Shown here: positions 24,456 through 33,398 of the stretch, piece after piece
Position numbering within the stretch: the first letter of the stretch is position 1
Layout of the letters: every line of letters begins with the position of its first letter
NCBI GenBank assembly: GCA_903837785.1
Contig: CAILVY010000179.1
Span: 1 to 46,312, forward strand
Direction: 5' to 3'
DNA: 46,312 nt
Origin: Candidatus Hydrogenedentota bacterium
GTDB taxonomy: Bacteria; Hydrogenedentota; Hydrogenedentia; Hydrogenedentales; CAILVY01
Translations under genes and position numbers: made by a program
The notes under the pieces: model-generated
The model's database searches: none
The model's input: the letters and a program-made list of their open reading frames with translations, nothing else
Told to the model about the DNA's origin: nothing

Positions 24456-24980
24456 ATGAAGAGTTTGTGGCATGGCATATTGACGCTGGCGCTGATGGCA
24501 TCTGCATTCGGGTACAGCGCGGCGGCTTCCGCGGCCGATGCACCCGCAGCCGCCCCTGCAAAGACCGATTCGGCCGCCGCAAAGCCGGCGCCGAAGAAGC
24601 CAAAGAGTGAGTTCCGATGCGATGCGGCCGGCAAGTTGAGCGTCAAGGAAGCCACTGGCAAGAAGGGAAAGACGACGAAGACCTTCGAACTCACCGTGAG
24701 AGAAGTGAAGCGTGAAAACGGCAAGATTGTCGAAGTGCTCAAGGGCAAGAATATCATCGTCAAGGGCAAGAAGGGCTCGAATCTCGGGGCGTATGTCGGA
24801 AAAGACGTCGTAGTCAAAGGCACGATGATCAACAATCGCCGGCTCCACATGACGAGTATCACGGAATCCGGCGCACCTGCGGCAGCACCCGCCGCCCCCG
24901 CAGCCGCCCCGGCAGCGGCCCCGGCTCCCGCGGCAACGCCTGCGGCCCCGGCAGCGGCCCCCGCTCCAGCCAAGAAGTAG
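24456..24980 (+). CDS. Secreted hypothetical protein with Ala/Pro-rich C-terminal tail
   Basis: Not recognised. A 174-residue exported protein: a signal peptide (hydrophobic stretch ILTLALMASAFGYSAAASA, cleavage near ASA/AD), an Ala-Pro-Lys linker, a compact basic beta-rich domain of about 80 residues (from FRCDAAGKL to HMTSITESG), and a tail made almost only of Ala and Pro. The domain ends with GKDVVVKGTM and a conserved-looking INNRRLHMTSI, which resembles small OB-like or periplasmic beta-barrel domains. The start at 24456 has GAAGAGG just upstream. Tail composition suggests a flexible tether to the cell wall or partner, but no anchoring motif is present. Confidence 0.7.
   Translation: MKSLWHGILTLALMASAFGYSAAASAADAPAAAPAKTDSAAAKPAPKKPKSEFRCDAAGKLSVKEATGKKGKTTKTFELTVREVKRENGKIVEVLKGKNIIVKGKKGSNLGAYVGKDVVVKGTMINNRRLHMTSITESGAPAAAPAAPAAAPAAAPAPAATPAAPAAAPAPAKK
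24882..24974 (+). repeat. Low-complexity Ala/Pro coding repeat
   Basis: GC-rich imperfect tandem repeat encoding the tail of the secreted protein. One 16-bp unit (CCCCGGCAGCGGCCCC) occurs exactly at 24907-24922 and again at 24946-24961. Length variation by slippage is plausible. Confidence 0.6.
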
Positions 24981-25038
24981 ACCCTTTGGAGGGCGCGACG
25001 CCGGTGGCGCACGCCCTGATGCGCATTGCGATTCACCG

Positions 25039-25086
25039 CGCCGGTCCCTGACACCGCGTTCAGGGATCGGCGGTCTTCTTCTCTCG
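25039..25086 (+). terminator. Rho-independent terminator after the secreted protein gene
   Basis: A 13-bp stem with one G-U pair (25039-25051 with 25060-25072) has an 8-nt loop and is followed by the pyrimidine/T-rich run GTCTTCTTCTCTC. Confidence 0.7.
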
Positions 25087-25097
25087 AGGTTGTCAGG

Positions 25098-25127
25098 TTG
25101 ACACACCCGCCGAAAGAGGTCCATGCT
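25098..25127 (+). promoter_or_regulatory. Possible promoter of the VWA lipoprotein gene
   Basis: A perfect TTGACA at 25098-25103 is followed after 18 nt by CATGCT, a weak -10. It lies 50-80 nt before the start codon. Confidence 0.4.
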
Positions 25128-25176
25128 GGATGAAATGTTCCTGCCTGGGTGTTTCTGAGTCGAGGAGGATTGGGTC

Positions 25177-26886
25177 ATGCACATGCGGGAAGTGGCTATT
25201 GCGGTGTGTGTCGTGCTGCTGGGGCTGGCATGCCTGCCCGGCTGCACGCCGGCGAAAAATGCCATTGCCGTCTCAAACAAGAGCCTTGACTTCGCGCTGA
25301 ACGAACGGCCCATCACGATCGACGTGTGGAACAGCAACCTGGCCGCGGGAACCATCGCGGTGACCGCCGTCCCGAGCGCCCCGTGGATCGTGGCCAACGC
25401 CGAAACCTTGACCTGCCCTCCGCCCAGCGGATCGGGCGTATTCAACAAGCAGGCGCTCGACGTCTCGATCAACCGGAATCTCTTGGCGCCGGGCGAATAT
25501 GACGGCTCGATTGCGCTGAAGGCCAAGAACGTCGTAACGGTGAACATCGCGGTGCATGTCATTCAGCCCGATACCGGCCAGCGGGGGCCGCTGAACATCG
25601 TGAATCCCGTGGTGAGATATGAAGAACCCTACCTCATCGACTTCAGTTTTGTGCTCGAAAACGAGGCCGGCGATGCTGTCGTGGCGGAACCGGCCCAGTT
25701 CGCCGTGACCGCGCGCGAAAACGATCTCGTGGCCGGCGAGGAAACAGGCGTGCACCTCCGGCGCGGCGCCGCACGACAGTTGAAAGTCCATCTTGTGCTC
25801 GATTACACCGCGAGCATGCAGGCCGTGCACGGCGCCACCGCGGCCATGGAAGAGGCCGCAACGGGCGTGCTCTTGCCCGCCCTGAACGAGGACGCCCTGG
25901 TTGGCGTGACGGAATTCCACCGCGATGACCTCCCCCCCGCCCGGGTTTCCGAATTCACCGTCGATCGGACCGCGCTTCAGGAACGCATCGCCTCCATCCA
26001 GGATACGTACGTGCATGGCTTCTACTCCGGCTCGCGCACATGGGACGCCGTGCTGGACACGGCGGAAACCTTCGAGCAGGGGAAAGCCTTGAACGAGGCC
26101 CGGTACATCATCCTCTTCTCTGATGGCAACGATACTTCGAGCGTCCACAGCCGAAATCAGGCGGTGGACGCGGTGCGCCAGCGTGACGCGCATCTGTACG
26201 CGGTCGCGTTCGGCGAGAATGTGAACGAGAACGCGTTGCGGGACATGGCCACCCGGACGGAGGGCGCCTATTTCCCGGCGGGTTCTCTGGGTGAACTCCA
26301 GGATGCCTTCCAGCACATTGTGCAGAATCTGGGCGCCCAGTACTCCTTGCGCTGGGCCTCGCTGCGCCGCAACAACGTGCCCGTGTTTCCGTCCTTCGTG
26401 ATTACGCTGGGCCAGAATTCCGCCAGCTATGCTGCAACACAGGCCTTCGTGGCCACGGAACACGCCGACTCGCCCGAACAGGCCCTCGAAGGGCGGCTCC
26501 GCGTAGTGGCTTCATCCGGCGATGGCACCGCCACGGCATTCCTGCGCGCCGAGTATGTGCCGCGCTTTATCCGTTCCATCAACCTCTTTGTAGGCACTTC
26601 GCTGGACTACACAGTGAGCACAGTCGAAGCCGCGAATGACGGCATCATGGACGGCTGGGCGATGAACGTGGTGGACGATCCCGCGCACGGCGGAAAATGG
26701 ATCGAACTGGAGACACAGTACGGCCCGCTGGACTTCGCCTCTTTCGGCCCGATGCTCCGCTTCGATTTCAGCGCCGTGCCCGACGAAGGCACGCCCCTCT
26801 TCGACGCGTTCTACATCGAGAACTCGATCTACACGAACGGCCAATCGTTCATCGTGGAAGGCTTCGAGAACACGCCGCCGGAATAA
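25177..26886 (+). CDS. BACON-like / von Willebrand factor A domain lipoprotein
   Basis: A 569-residue lipoprotein. A signal peptide with lipobox LPGC makes C23 the lipidated residue. Residues about 28-130 look like a BACON immunoglobulin-like domain (SLDFALNERPITIDVWN, APWIVANAE, LAPGEYDGSIALKA). A VWA domain spans about 200-395 with the MIDAS motif DYTASM (D209, T211, S213: Thr in place of the first Ser of DxSxS), YIILFSDGND, and a C-terminal strand LYAVAFGENVNENAL. The last 170 residues are beta-rich and unrecognised. GAGGAGG about 10 nt upstream supports the start; MHM offers a second ATG two codons later. Likely a surface or periplasmic adhesion/metal-dependent binding protein. Confidence 0.82.
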   Translation: MHMREVAIAVCVVLLGLACLPGCTPAKNAIAVSNKSLDFALNERPITIDVWNSNLAAGTIAVTAVPSAPWIVANAETLTCPPPSGSGVFNKQALDVSINRNLLAPGEYDGSIALKAKNVVTVNIAVHVIQPDTGQRGPLNIVNPVVRYEEPYLIDFSFVLENEAGDAVVAEPAQFAVTARENDLVAGEETGVHLRRGAARQLKVHLVLDYTASMQAVHGATAAMEEAATGVLLPALNEDALVGVTEFHRDDLPPARVSEFTVDRTALQERIASIQDTYVHGFYSGSRTWDAVLDTAETFEQGKALNEARYIILFSDGNDTSSVHSRNQAVDAVRQRDAHLYAVAFGENVNENALRDMATRTEGAYFPAGSLGELQDAFQHIVQNLGAQYSLRWASLRRNNVPVFPSFVITLGQNSASYAATQAFVATEHADSPEQALEGRLRVVASSGDGTATAFLRAEYVPRFIRSINLFVGTSLDYTVSTVEAANDGIMDGWAMNVVDDPAHGGKWIELETQYGPLDFASFGPMLRFDFSAVPDEGTPLFDAFYIENSIYTNGQSFIVEGFENTPPE

Positions 26887-26956
26887 TCGTGCAGCGCCGC
26901 GGTGAAATCGCGGGACGGCGTCCGTTCGTGCGGAGACTGCCTCCCGTTGGGCGGGA

Positions 26957-28381
26957 CTATGCTTCCGTTCCCACGCGATAGAGCCGCACGGCGTTGTTGT
27001 GTAGCAGGCGCTGGGCGATGCCCATCACTTCGGCCTCTCCAAGCAAGCCGTCCCCATGGAATCTCAGCGATTCGCCCAGAATCTCGCGCACAAACAACGA
27101 CGAGCCAGCGGCCATCTCGACACTCGTGGCATCCTGCGAGCACATGATCTTGTGCGCCGGCACATAGCCAAGCCACTCCGCAAGTGAACGCCGATAGAAG
27201 GCCGGGTTCAACACGGCTTGCCAGCACGTGTCGATGTAGACGTTGGGATGCCGCTTGGCGAGCCAGCCGGATTCGGAAAGAAACGGCCAGCAATGCAGCA
27301 TCACGATGTTCATCTTCGGATAGCGTTCCGCCAGGGCGCCGAGCGGCAGCGGCGACGACTGTTCGAGGTTGTGCGTCCCCACATGGACCTGATGCGCCCA
27401 GCCGCGTTCGTGGGCCTGCTTGCAGCACTCGTGCACAATCCAGTCCTGCAAGGCGATTGTCTGTTCGCGCGTCAACGCGCCGCGCCAGCGGATTTCGGCC
27501 TCGGAACGGACGGCGAAATCCAGGGAACGGCCATACGCCTGAAGCTGCTTGATGCCGACGCTTCCGTTTGCGGCGGCAAGATTGAACAGCTTGTCGAGGA
27601 ACGCACGCCAGCTTCGGGCATCGCGCGGCTCGACGCCCACCATTGCCGCCAGCCCTTCCCGGCGCGGACAATGCCGCGCTTCAAGATGAAGCAAGGGATC
27701 GATGCGCAGGATGCTGTGCGTGAACGCCAGCTCCGCCCGGGCGGAGGCATCCGACCCTTTCCGGACATAGAACTCCGGATGAACCGGGCGCACCACCTCG
27801 CTCAGGTGGGTTTGCTCCATCGCCGCGCGGTACCACGCATGCACATCGGCGTACGCTTTGGACACGGACGCATCCGCGCGACGCCACGCCTCCAATTCAA
27901 ACGTCCCAATGTCTGCCCCATACAACTGCTGAATGCCGCGGCGGATGCACTGAAAGGCGCCGGTCAGCGCCTGCGCTTCGAGATGCGGACGCATGCCGGA
28001 AAGCGCGGATTCGGGCGCGCGCTGCCACCACACGAGGAAATCCTTGGCGCCCGCCGCGCGCGCCAAGGCCAGGGGATCGGCGCCGGCCGCGCGCAGAAAC
28101 CCGCCGAAGTACGGGTCGAGCACCAGGTCCCAAACACTTGTTTCCCGCGAAGGCAGCGCTCCGGCCTCCGTGTCGGCGCGATACCCCTCCTCGGAAGTGC
28201 CGATCGAATCGATGCTGCCCCAATGCTCATGGGCGCAGAAGACGGGCAGTGTCTTGAGATCCAACGGCGTCAGCGATTGTGTCTCGGGGCCCGAGGGCGC
28301 CTGGGCCTGCGCGGCTTCCGCCAGGGGCAGGCCCATCGCCGCGCCGCCCGCCGTCCGCCGCATGAAATCACGCCGGTTCAT
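26957..28381 (-). CDS. Tat-exported amidohydrolase-family TIM-barrel protein
   Basis: A 474-residue metal-dependent hydrolase of the amidohydrolase-2 / uronate isomerase-like type. The N-terminus MNRRDFMRRTAGGAA is a twin-arginine signal, with cleavage probably after AQA near residue 27. The metal motif HEH is at 51-53, with further His candidates in KMNIVMLHCWPF, HVGTHNLEQS and the C-terminal CSQDAT. Length and layout fit secreted amidohydrolases of Hydrogenedentota and Planctomycetes, but the substrate is unknown. It is transcribed away from the CocE hydrolase gene and ends 70 nt from the convergent VWA gene. Confidence 0.75.
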   Translation of the reverse strand: MNRRDFMRRTAGGAAMGLPLAEAAQAQAPSGPETQSLTPLDLKTLPVFCAHEHWGSIDSIGTSEEGYRADTEAGALPSRETSVWDLVLDPYFGGFLRAAGADPLALARAAGAKDFLVWWQRAPESALSGMRPHLEAQALTGAFQCIRRGIQQLYGADIGTFELEAWRRADASVSKAYADVHAWYRAAMEQTHLSEVVRPVHPEFYVRKGSDASARAELAFTHSILRIDPLLHLEARHCPRREGLAAMVGVEPRDARSWRAFLDKLFNLAAANGSVGIKQLQAYGRSLDFAVRSEAEIRWRGALTREQTIALQDWIVHECCKQAHERGWAHQVHVGTHNLEQSSPLPLGALAERYPKMNIVMLHCWPFLSESGWLAKRHPNVYIDTCWQAVLNPAFYRRSLAEWLGYVPAHKIMCSQDATSVEMAAGSSLFVREILGESLRFHGDGLLGEAEVMGIAQRLLHNNAVRLYRVGTEA

Positions 28382-28407
28382 GAATGCTGCCCTCTTGTCG
28401 TCTTTTC

Positions 28408-28436
28408 CCTATAGCAGAAGGCGTGAGAGGAATCAA
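28408..28436 (-). promoter_or_regulatory. Putative promoter of the amidohydrolase gene
   Basis: On the minus strand TTGATT (28436-28431) and TATAGG (28413-28408) are spaced by 17 nt, about 30 nt before the start codon. Confidence 0.5.
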
Positions 28437-28466
28437 CGCTCCGGCGCGCGCGCAAACGCGCCAACC

Positions 28467-28496
28467 TTGCGCAGCGTCACTGGAAAATACGATACT
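28467..28496 (+). promoter_or_regulatory. Putative promoter of the CocE-type hydrolase gene
   Basis: TTGCGC and GATACT are separated by 18 nt, with the start codon 44 nt further on. Moderate match. Confidence 0.42.
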
Positions 28497-28539
28497 TGCC
28501 CGGTGCTGGAGCGTGGCCACGGAGCAGGAGATTGCAGAC

Positions 28540-30192
28540 ATGCGGCGCATTTCGTACAACGTCTTCGTCTGTCTGGTCTGTCTGACAGCCGTGACGGCGT
28601 ATGCGAAAACGCGTGATCCGAAGCCGGCATTCTACGTCGAAGTGCCCATGCAAGACGGCGTCAAGCTGTCCACGGACGTCTATCTGCCTGCCGAGGGCAG
28701 CGCCCCCTGGCCCGTTGTGTTGATTCGATGCACCTACGGACGCCTGCAGGCCGTCCACGACGGCTATTTCTTTGATGATTGCGCGATGGTTGTCCAGGAC
28801 GTGCGCGGAACGGGGGTCAGCGAAGGCGAGAAACACATCTTCTATACGGACACATGGCGTCCAGGGCAGATGGACGGCGCGCAGATGGTCGCCTGGCTCA
28901 AGGAGCAACCCTGGTGCAACGGCAAGATCGCGACCGCGGGCACCTCGGCCCTGGGCATGGCCAGCCTCCTGCTTGCGCCTACAACCCAGGACATCTCGGC
29001 CCAACTGGTTCAGGTCGCGCCCTCGAATTTCTACCTCGACTCCTGCTATCAGGGCGGCGTGTTGAGGAAGAACCTGATGGAAGGTTGGCTCACCGCCATC
29101 GGACATGCACACATCATTCCCTTCTACAAGAGCCATCCTTTCTTCGACGATTTCTGGCGCTTCTATGATATTGCGGCGCGAGCGCCGGATATCACCGCGC
29201 CAGCGGTCTTCACCGCCGGTTGGTTCGACATCTTCCAGCAGGGAACCATCAACGCCTTCGTCAGCCGGGAAATGAACGGCGGTCCCGGCGCAAAGGGCAA
29301 CAACTTCCTGATCATCGAGCCGCGCACCCACGCCCATTACAAGTGCCCCGATTATCGCATCAAGAACCGCCGGGTCGGATTCCCCGCCGCGGGGCTGCGC
29401 GAAGCCTTCATTGCGAGTCACCTGAGAGGAGATCCCGAACCGCTCAAACGTTACGCCAAAGTCACGTACTACACGCTGGGCGATGACTCCGACCCGCGGG
29501 CCCCGGGAAACGAATGGCGCACGGCGGACCGCTGGCCGCCCTTTGACATGCAGGACACCCCCTACTTCCTGCTCGACGACGGAACGCTGTCAAGCGAAGG
29601 ACCGGACAAGGCTCAAGCCTCCTTGGGATTTACGTTCGACCCGAAGGACCCCTACCTCACCTGGGGCGGCGCAAACCTGTTCTTTGACGTGCCGCGCGGC
29701 CCGTGGGATCAGCGCAAGTACAGCGTCACCCGGCAGGATCTCCTGAAATTCGCCACCCCTCCCTTGAAAGCGCCGCTCGAAATCACCGGCCGGGTCACAG
29801 CAAAGCTCTTCGTCTCTACCGATGCGCCGGACACGGATTTCACCGCGAAGTTGCTCGACATCTATCCCGAAGGAGACGGCCGCGAGATCCTCATGACCGA
29901 CAGTGTCCGCCGGGTGAAGCTCCGCGAGAGTCTCGAACGCCCCCTGCCGCTCTTGACGAGCCCGGACGAGACCGTTTCGCTCGAAATCGATCTGCAGAGC
30001 ATCAGTTGGGTGTTCAACACCGGACACCGCATCGGCCTCCACGTCTCCAGCAGCAACTATCCCCGCTTCGAAGTCAACGCCAATACGGGCGCGGATCATC
30101 CGGAAGGCCAGGAACTCCGGGTGGCCCACAACCGCGTCCACATGGACAAGACCCACCCCAGCGTGCTGCTCCTCCCCGTCCGTCCAGAATGA
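28540..30192 (+). CDS. CocE/NonD family (X-Pro dipeptidyl-peptidase-like) hydrolase
   Basis: A 550-residue secreted serine hydrolase: a signal peptide at 1-22 (FVCLVCLTAVTAYA), an alpha/beta hydrolase domain, and a C-terminal jelly-roll (from about 340, with the segment RVTAKLFVSTDAPDTDFTAK and GHRIGLHVSSSNYPRF). The family signatures are VEVPMQDGVKLSTDVYLP and QDVRGTGVSEGE. The nucleophile is S136 in GTSALG (usually GxSYxG, so Tyr is replaced by Ala). A catalytic Asp candidate is in GWFDIFQQG and the His in PRTHAHY. The start is set at 28540, where GGAGCAGGAG precedes; the frame is open upstream without a signal sequence. The DUF4965-type gene follows 70 nt later and is probably co-transcribed. 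Confidence 0.85.
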   Translation: MRRISYNVFVCLVCLTAVTAYAKTRDPKPAFYVEVPMQDGVKLSTDVYLPAEGSAPWPVVLIRCTYGRLQAVHDGYFFDDCAMVVQDVRGTGVSEGEKHIFYTDTWRPGQMDGAQMVAWLKEQPWCNGKIATAGTSALGMASLLLAPTTQDISAQLVQVAPSNFYLDSCYQGGVLRKNLMEGWLTAIGHAHIIPFYKSHPFFDDFWRFYDIAARAPDITAPAVFTAGWFDIFQQGTINAFVSREMNGGPGAKGNNFLIIEPRTHAHYKCPDYRIKNRRVGFPAAGLREAFIASHLRGDPEPLKRYAKVTYYTLGDDSDPRAPGNEWRTADRWPPFDMQDTPYFLLDDGTLSSEGPDKAQASLGFTFDPKDPYLTWGGANLFFDVPRGPWDQRKYSVTRQDLLKFATPPLKAPLEITGRVTAKLFVSTDAPDTDFTAKLLDIYPEGDGREILMTDSVRRVKLRESLERPLPLLTSPDETVSLEIDLQSISWVFNTGHRIGLHVSSSNYPRFEVNANTGADHPEGQELRVAHNRVHMDKTHPSVLLLPVRPE

Positions 30193-30262
30193 GGAAATGC
30201 AGCTCCGGCCTGCCGTACAATGTCTCCCGGCGGAAGTCAACCAACGAGGGAGAATGCGAACC

Positions 30263-32326
30263 ATGAATGCCGGCCGAATGCTGCTTGGGCTGAGTCTGAT
30301 GATCTGTTTGCCGCTGTGCGCGCGGGGCGATGCCCTGCGCCCCCCGGCCACGCCCCTGATCACCCACGACCCGTACATGAGTTGCTGGTCCGTGAACGAT
30401 CGCCTGTATGACGATTGGCCGAAGCACTGGACCGGCCGCAACCAAGCGATGTGCGGGATTATCCGCGTCGACGGCCAGGCCCTCCGCTTCATGGGCGGAC
30501 CCAATGCCGTCGTCAACACAGTCGAACAGAAGTCGCTCAGCGTGACCCCGACACAGAGCGTATACACCTTCGCCTGCGCGGGCGTTGACCTGGCCGTCAC
30601 GTTTACCTCTCCCCTGCTCCCGGACGACCTCGACATCCTGTCGCGCCCCGCGTCGTATGTCACATTCAGCGCAGTGGCGAGCGACGGCAAGCCGCATTCC
30701 GTCCAGATCTATTTCGACGCCTCGGGCGAGTGGTGCGTGAACAAGACCGATCAGAAGGTGAAGTGGAACCGGATGGAGGCCCAGGGACTCGACGTAATGT
30801 GCATGGGCGCGGCCGAGCAGGACATCCTCGGCCGCGCGGGCGATGATCGCCGCATCGACTGGGGCTATCTGATGCTTGCCGTTCCAAAGGGCGCCCCGGC
30901 GGCAACTGCCATCGGCTCGGACAAGGACACGCGCGGCGGATTCAGCGAGAAGGGACTGCTTCCCGAGCACGACGATACGGACATGCCGCGCGCCGCCGAG
31001 GATCGCTGGCCCGTGCTCGCCGCACTCTTCGATCTCGGCAATGTCGAAACGCAGCCCCTCACGCGCCACCTCATCGTGGCCTACGACGACCTTTACGCCA
31101 TCGAATACTTCAACAAGCGTCTGCGCGCGTGGTGGCGCCGCGATCCCGAGATGACCGCGCGCAGGATGATTGAACAGGCGGAGGCCGAGTATGCGCCGTT
31201 GCTGGAGAAATGCGCCGCGTTCGACAAACAGATGATGGACGACGCCACGCGCAGCGGCGGCGAGGCGTACTCGCAGTTGTGCGCGCTCGCCTATCGCCAG
31301 GCGATAGCGGGCAACAAGCTTGCGGCGGGGCCCGCGGGACAGCCGATGCTCTTCCCGAAAGAATGCTTCAGCAATGGATGCATCGCGACCGTTGATGTGA
31401 TCTACCCGATGGCCCCGGTCTTCCTGCTGTACAGTCCCGCCCTCGCGCGCGCCATGCTGACGCCGGTCATGGAATATGCCGCATCGCCCCGCTGGCGCTT
31501 CCCGTTCGCGCCGCATGACCTCGGCACTTATCCCAAGGCCAACGGCCAGGTCTACGGCGGCGGTGAAAAGACCGAGAAGAACCAGATGCAAGTCGAGGAG
31601 TCCGGGAACATGATCCTGCTGACGGCGGCGCTGGCCAAGATCGAAGGCAACACGCGCTACGCCGAAAAGTACTGGGGACTGCTGACGAAATGGGCGAATT
31701 ACCTCAAGGCGAAGGGACTGGACCCTGAGAATCAGCTCTGCACCGATGATTTCACGGGCCACCTCGCCCACAATGTCAATCTCTCCGCCAAGGCCATTTC
31801 GGCCCTCGGCGCCTATGCCCTCCTCTGCGACATGGCCGGGAAGAAGGACGACGCCGCGGCCTTCCGAAGCATCGCCGAGGACTTCGCCGGGAAGTGGGCG
31901 CAGATGGCCGATGACGGCGACCACTTCCGGCTCGCGTTCGACAAACCAGGAACGTGGAGCCAGAAATACAATCTCGTGTGGGATGCCATGCTGGGGCTGA
32001 ACCTCTTCCCCAAAGAAATCATGAAGAAGGAAATCGAGTTCTACAAGAAGCTGCCGAACAGGTATGGACTTCCCCTGGATAACCGCGCGACCTACACGAA
32101 ACTCGACTGGACTGTCTGGATTGCCACGCTGGCGGACAACTCCGCGGATTTTCAGGCGCTCGTCGCGCCCATCCTCCTCTTCATGAATGAGACCCCCGAT
32201 CGCGTGCCGCTCTCGGACTGGTACGACACCGTCGAGGCCAAGAAGGTCGGGTTCCAGGCGCGTCCGGTGATCGGCGGCGTTTTCATCAAGCTCCTGGCCG
32301 ACAAGACGGTCCCCCCCGCAAAGTAA
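30263..32326 (+). CDS. DUF4965/DUF5127 glutaminase-like secreted protein
   Basis: A 687-residue protein with a signal peptide (MLLGLSLMICLPLCARG) and the architecture of fungal and bacterial GtaA-type proteins (DUF5127, DUF4965, DUF1793). An N-terminal beta-sandwich opens with PPATPLITHDPYMSCWSVND, and a helical (alpha/alpha)6-like half follows with FSNGCIATVDVIYPMAP, RWRFPFAPHDLGTYPKANGQ, MQVEESGNMILLTAALAK and TFGxxx-type end WSQKYNLVWDAML. The start is taken at 30263, which has GAGGGAG 10 nt upstream; ATG 30254 is the alternative. The family is named glutaminase from fungal work, but many bacterial members sit with glycan genes, so activity is uncertain. Followed by a long hairpin. Confidence 0.82.
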   Translation: MNAGRMLLGLSLMICLPLCARGDALRPPATPLITHDPYMSCWSVNDRLYDDWPKHWTGRNQAMCGIIRVDGQALRFMGGPNAVVNTVEQKSLSVTPTQSVYTFACAGVDLAVTFTSPLLPDDLDILSRPASYVTFSAVASDGKPHSVQIYFDASGEWCVNKTDQKVKWNRMEAQGLDVMCMGAAEQDILGRAGDDRRIDWGYLMLAVPKGAPAATAIGSDKDTRGGFSEKGLLPEHDDTDMPRAAEDRWPVLAALFDLGNVETQPLTRHLIVAYDDLYAIEYFNKRLRAWWRRDPEMTARRMIEQAEAEYAPLLEKCAAFDKQMMDDATRSGGEAYSQLCALAYRQAIAGNKLAAGPAGQPMLFPKECFSNGCIATVDVIYPMAPVFLLYSPALARAMLTPVMEYAASPRWRFPFAPHDLGTYPKANGQVYGGGEKTEKNQMQVEESGNMILLTAALAKIEGNTRYAEKYWGLLTKWANYLKAKGLDPENQLCTDDFTGHLAHNVNLSAKAISALGAYALLCDMAGKKDDAAAFRSIAEDFAGKWAQMADDGDHFRLAFDKPGTWSQKYNLVWDAMLGLNLFPKEIMKKEIEFYKKLPNRYGLPLDNRATYTKLDWTVWIATLADNSADFQALVAPILLFMNETPDRVPLSDWYDTVEAKKVGFQARPVIGGVFIKLLADKTVPPAK

Positions 32327-32343
32327 CCCCCGGGGAAACACTT

Positions 32344-32375
32344 CGGGGAAGGCCCTCCTGCAAGGGCCTTCCCCG
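32344..32375. terminator. Bidirectional hairpin between convergent transcripts
   Basis: A perfect 13-bp stem (32344-32356 with 32363-32375) and 6-nt loop. There is no T-tract on either side, so it may act as a transcript end-stabiliser rather than a classic terminator. Confidence 0.6.
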
Positions 32376-32405
32376 GATGGTCAGTGCCGCGCCGCGGTGC
32401 GGGGC

Positions 32406-33368
32406 TTATGCCCAGGTCATCGCGGTCGGTTTTTCGACGATGATCGCCTGCTTCAGGAACTGAACCGCTTTGGACAGGCCTTCCCAGCTCGACATGAGGC
32501 TGTCTTCGTGCTCGATGCTGATCGCGCCGTCATAGCCGACGAGATGCAGCGTCGAGAAGAAGGTCTTCCACCACTCGAGGCTGTGGCCGTAGCCGCAGGT
32601 CCGGAAGATCCAGGAGCGGTGCAGTTCGTCGCCGTAGTGCTTCGTGTCGAGCACGCCGTTCAGCGCCGTATTGCCCGCGTCGACCTTCGAATCCTTCGCA
32701 TGCACGTGGAAAATGGCTTTCCCCAGCGCCTTGACCGATTCGCAGGGCTCCATGCCCTGCCAGAAAAGATGGCTGGGATCGAAGTTCGCGCCCAGGTTCG
32801 CGCCGCATTCCTTGCGCAGCTTCAGCAGGGTTTCCGTGTTGTACACCACGAAGCCCGGATGCATCTCGAACGCTACATTCACGCCGTTGTCTTTCGCGAA
32901 CTTCGCCTGCTTCTTCCAATACGGAATGACCACTTTGTCCCACTGCCAGTTCAAGACGTCCAGATAATCCGGCGGCCATGCGCAGGTCACCCAGTTCGGT
33001 TTTGTGGACTTCTCGTCGCTTCCGGGGCAACCCGAGAAATCGATGACGGTCTTCACGCCAAGCTCTTTGGCGAGCTTAATGGTGTCCGTCTGCACTTCCT
33101 GATTCGCCTTCGCAAACGCCTTGTCCGGATGCAGGCAGTTGCCGTGGCAGCTCAGGGCGCTGATGCTCAGGCCTTCGCCCTTCAGCATCGCCTTCAATTC
33201 CTCGCGCTTCGGCTTGGACGCGAGCAGTTCTTTCACGGGCGCATGCGCGCCGCCGGGGTAATTGCCCGTGCCGAGTTCCACAGTCTCCAGCCCAAGGGGC
33301 CGGATAATCTCCAACACGTCTTTCAGCGGCTTCGGGCCGAACATGACTGTCAATAGTCCGAGCTTCAT
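32406..33368 (-). CDS. Sugar phosphate isomerase/epimerase (xylose isomerase-like TIM barrel)
   Basis: A 320-residue cytoplasmic TIM-barrel protein of the AP endonuclease-2/xylose isomerase-like family. Seen are LETVELGTGNYPGG at the second strand, SALSCHGNCLHPD, VIDFSGCPGSDE, VAFEMHPGFVVYN with the metal-binding Glu, LGANFDPSHLFWQGMEP, IFHVHAKDSKVD, and ISIEHEDS with the last metal Glu. These supply a full E-D-H-E type metal site. No signal peptide. It starts 30 nt after the Gfo/Idh/MocA gene and is the second gene of that operon. The pair typically oxidises and isomerises inositol- or ketosugar-like substrates; the actual sugar is unknown. Confidence 0.88.
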   Translation of the reverse strand: MKLGLLTVMFGPKPLKDVLEIIRPLGLETVELGTGNYPGGAHAPVKELLASKPKREELKAMLKGEGLSISALSCHGNCLHPDKAFAKANQEVQTDTIKLAKELGVKTVIDFSGCPGSDEKSTKPNWVTCAWPPDYLDVLNWQWDKVVIPYWKKQAKFAKDNGVNVAFEMHPGFVVYNTETLLKLRKECGANLGANFDPSHLFWQGMEPCESVKALGKAIFHVHAKDSKVDAGNTALNGVLDTKHYGDELHRSWIFRTCGYGHSLEWWKTFFSTLHLVGYDGAISIEHEDSLMSSWEGLSKAVQFLKQAIIVEKPTAMTWA

Positions 33369-33398
33369 CTCTTCTTCCCTCCGCGTTGATTCGCTTGC

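Noticed and set aside
30074..32341. A 755-codon minus-strand frame opposite the DUF4965-type gene
   Set aside because: Shadow frame; the plus-strand protein has a signal peptide and family motifs.
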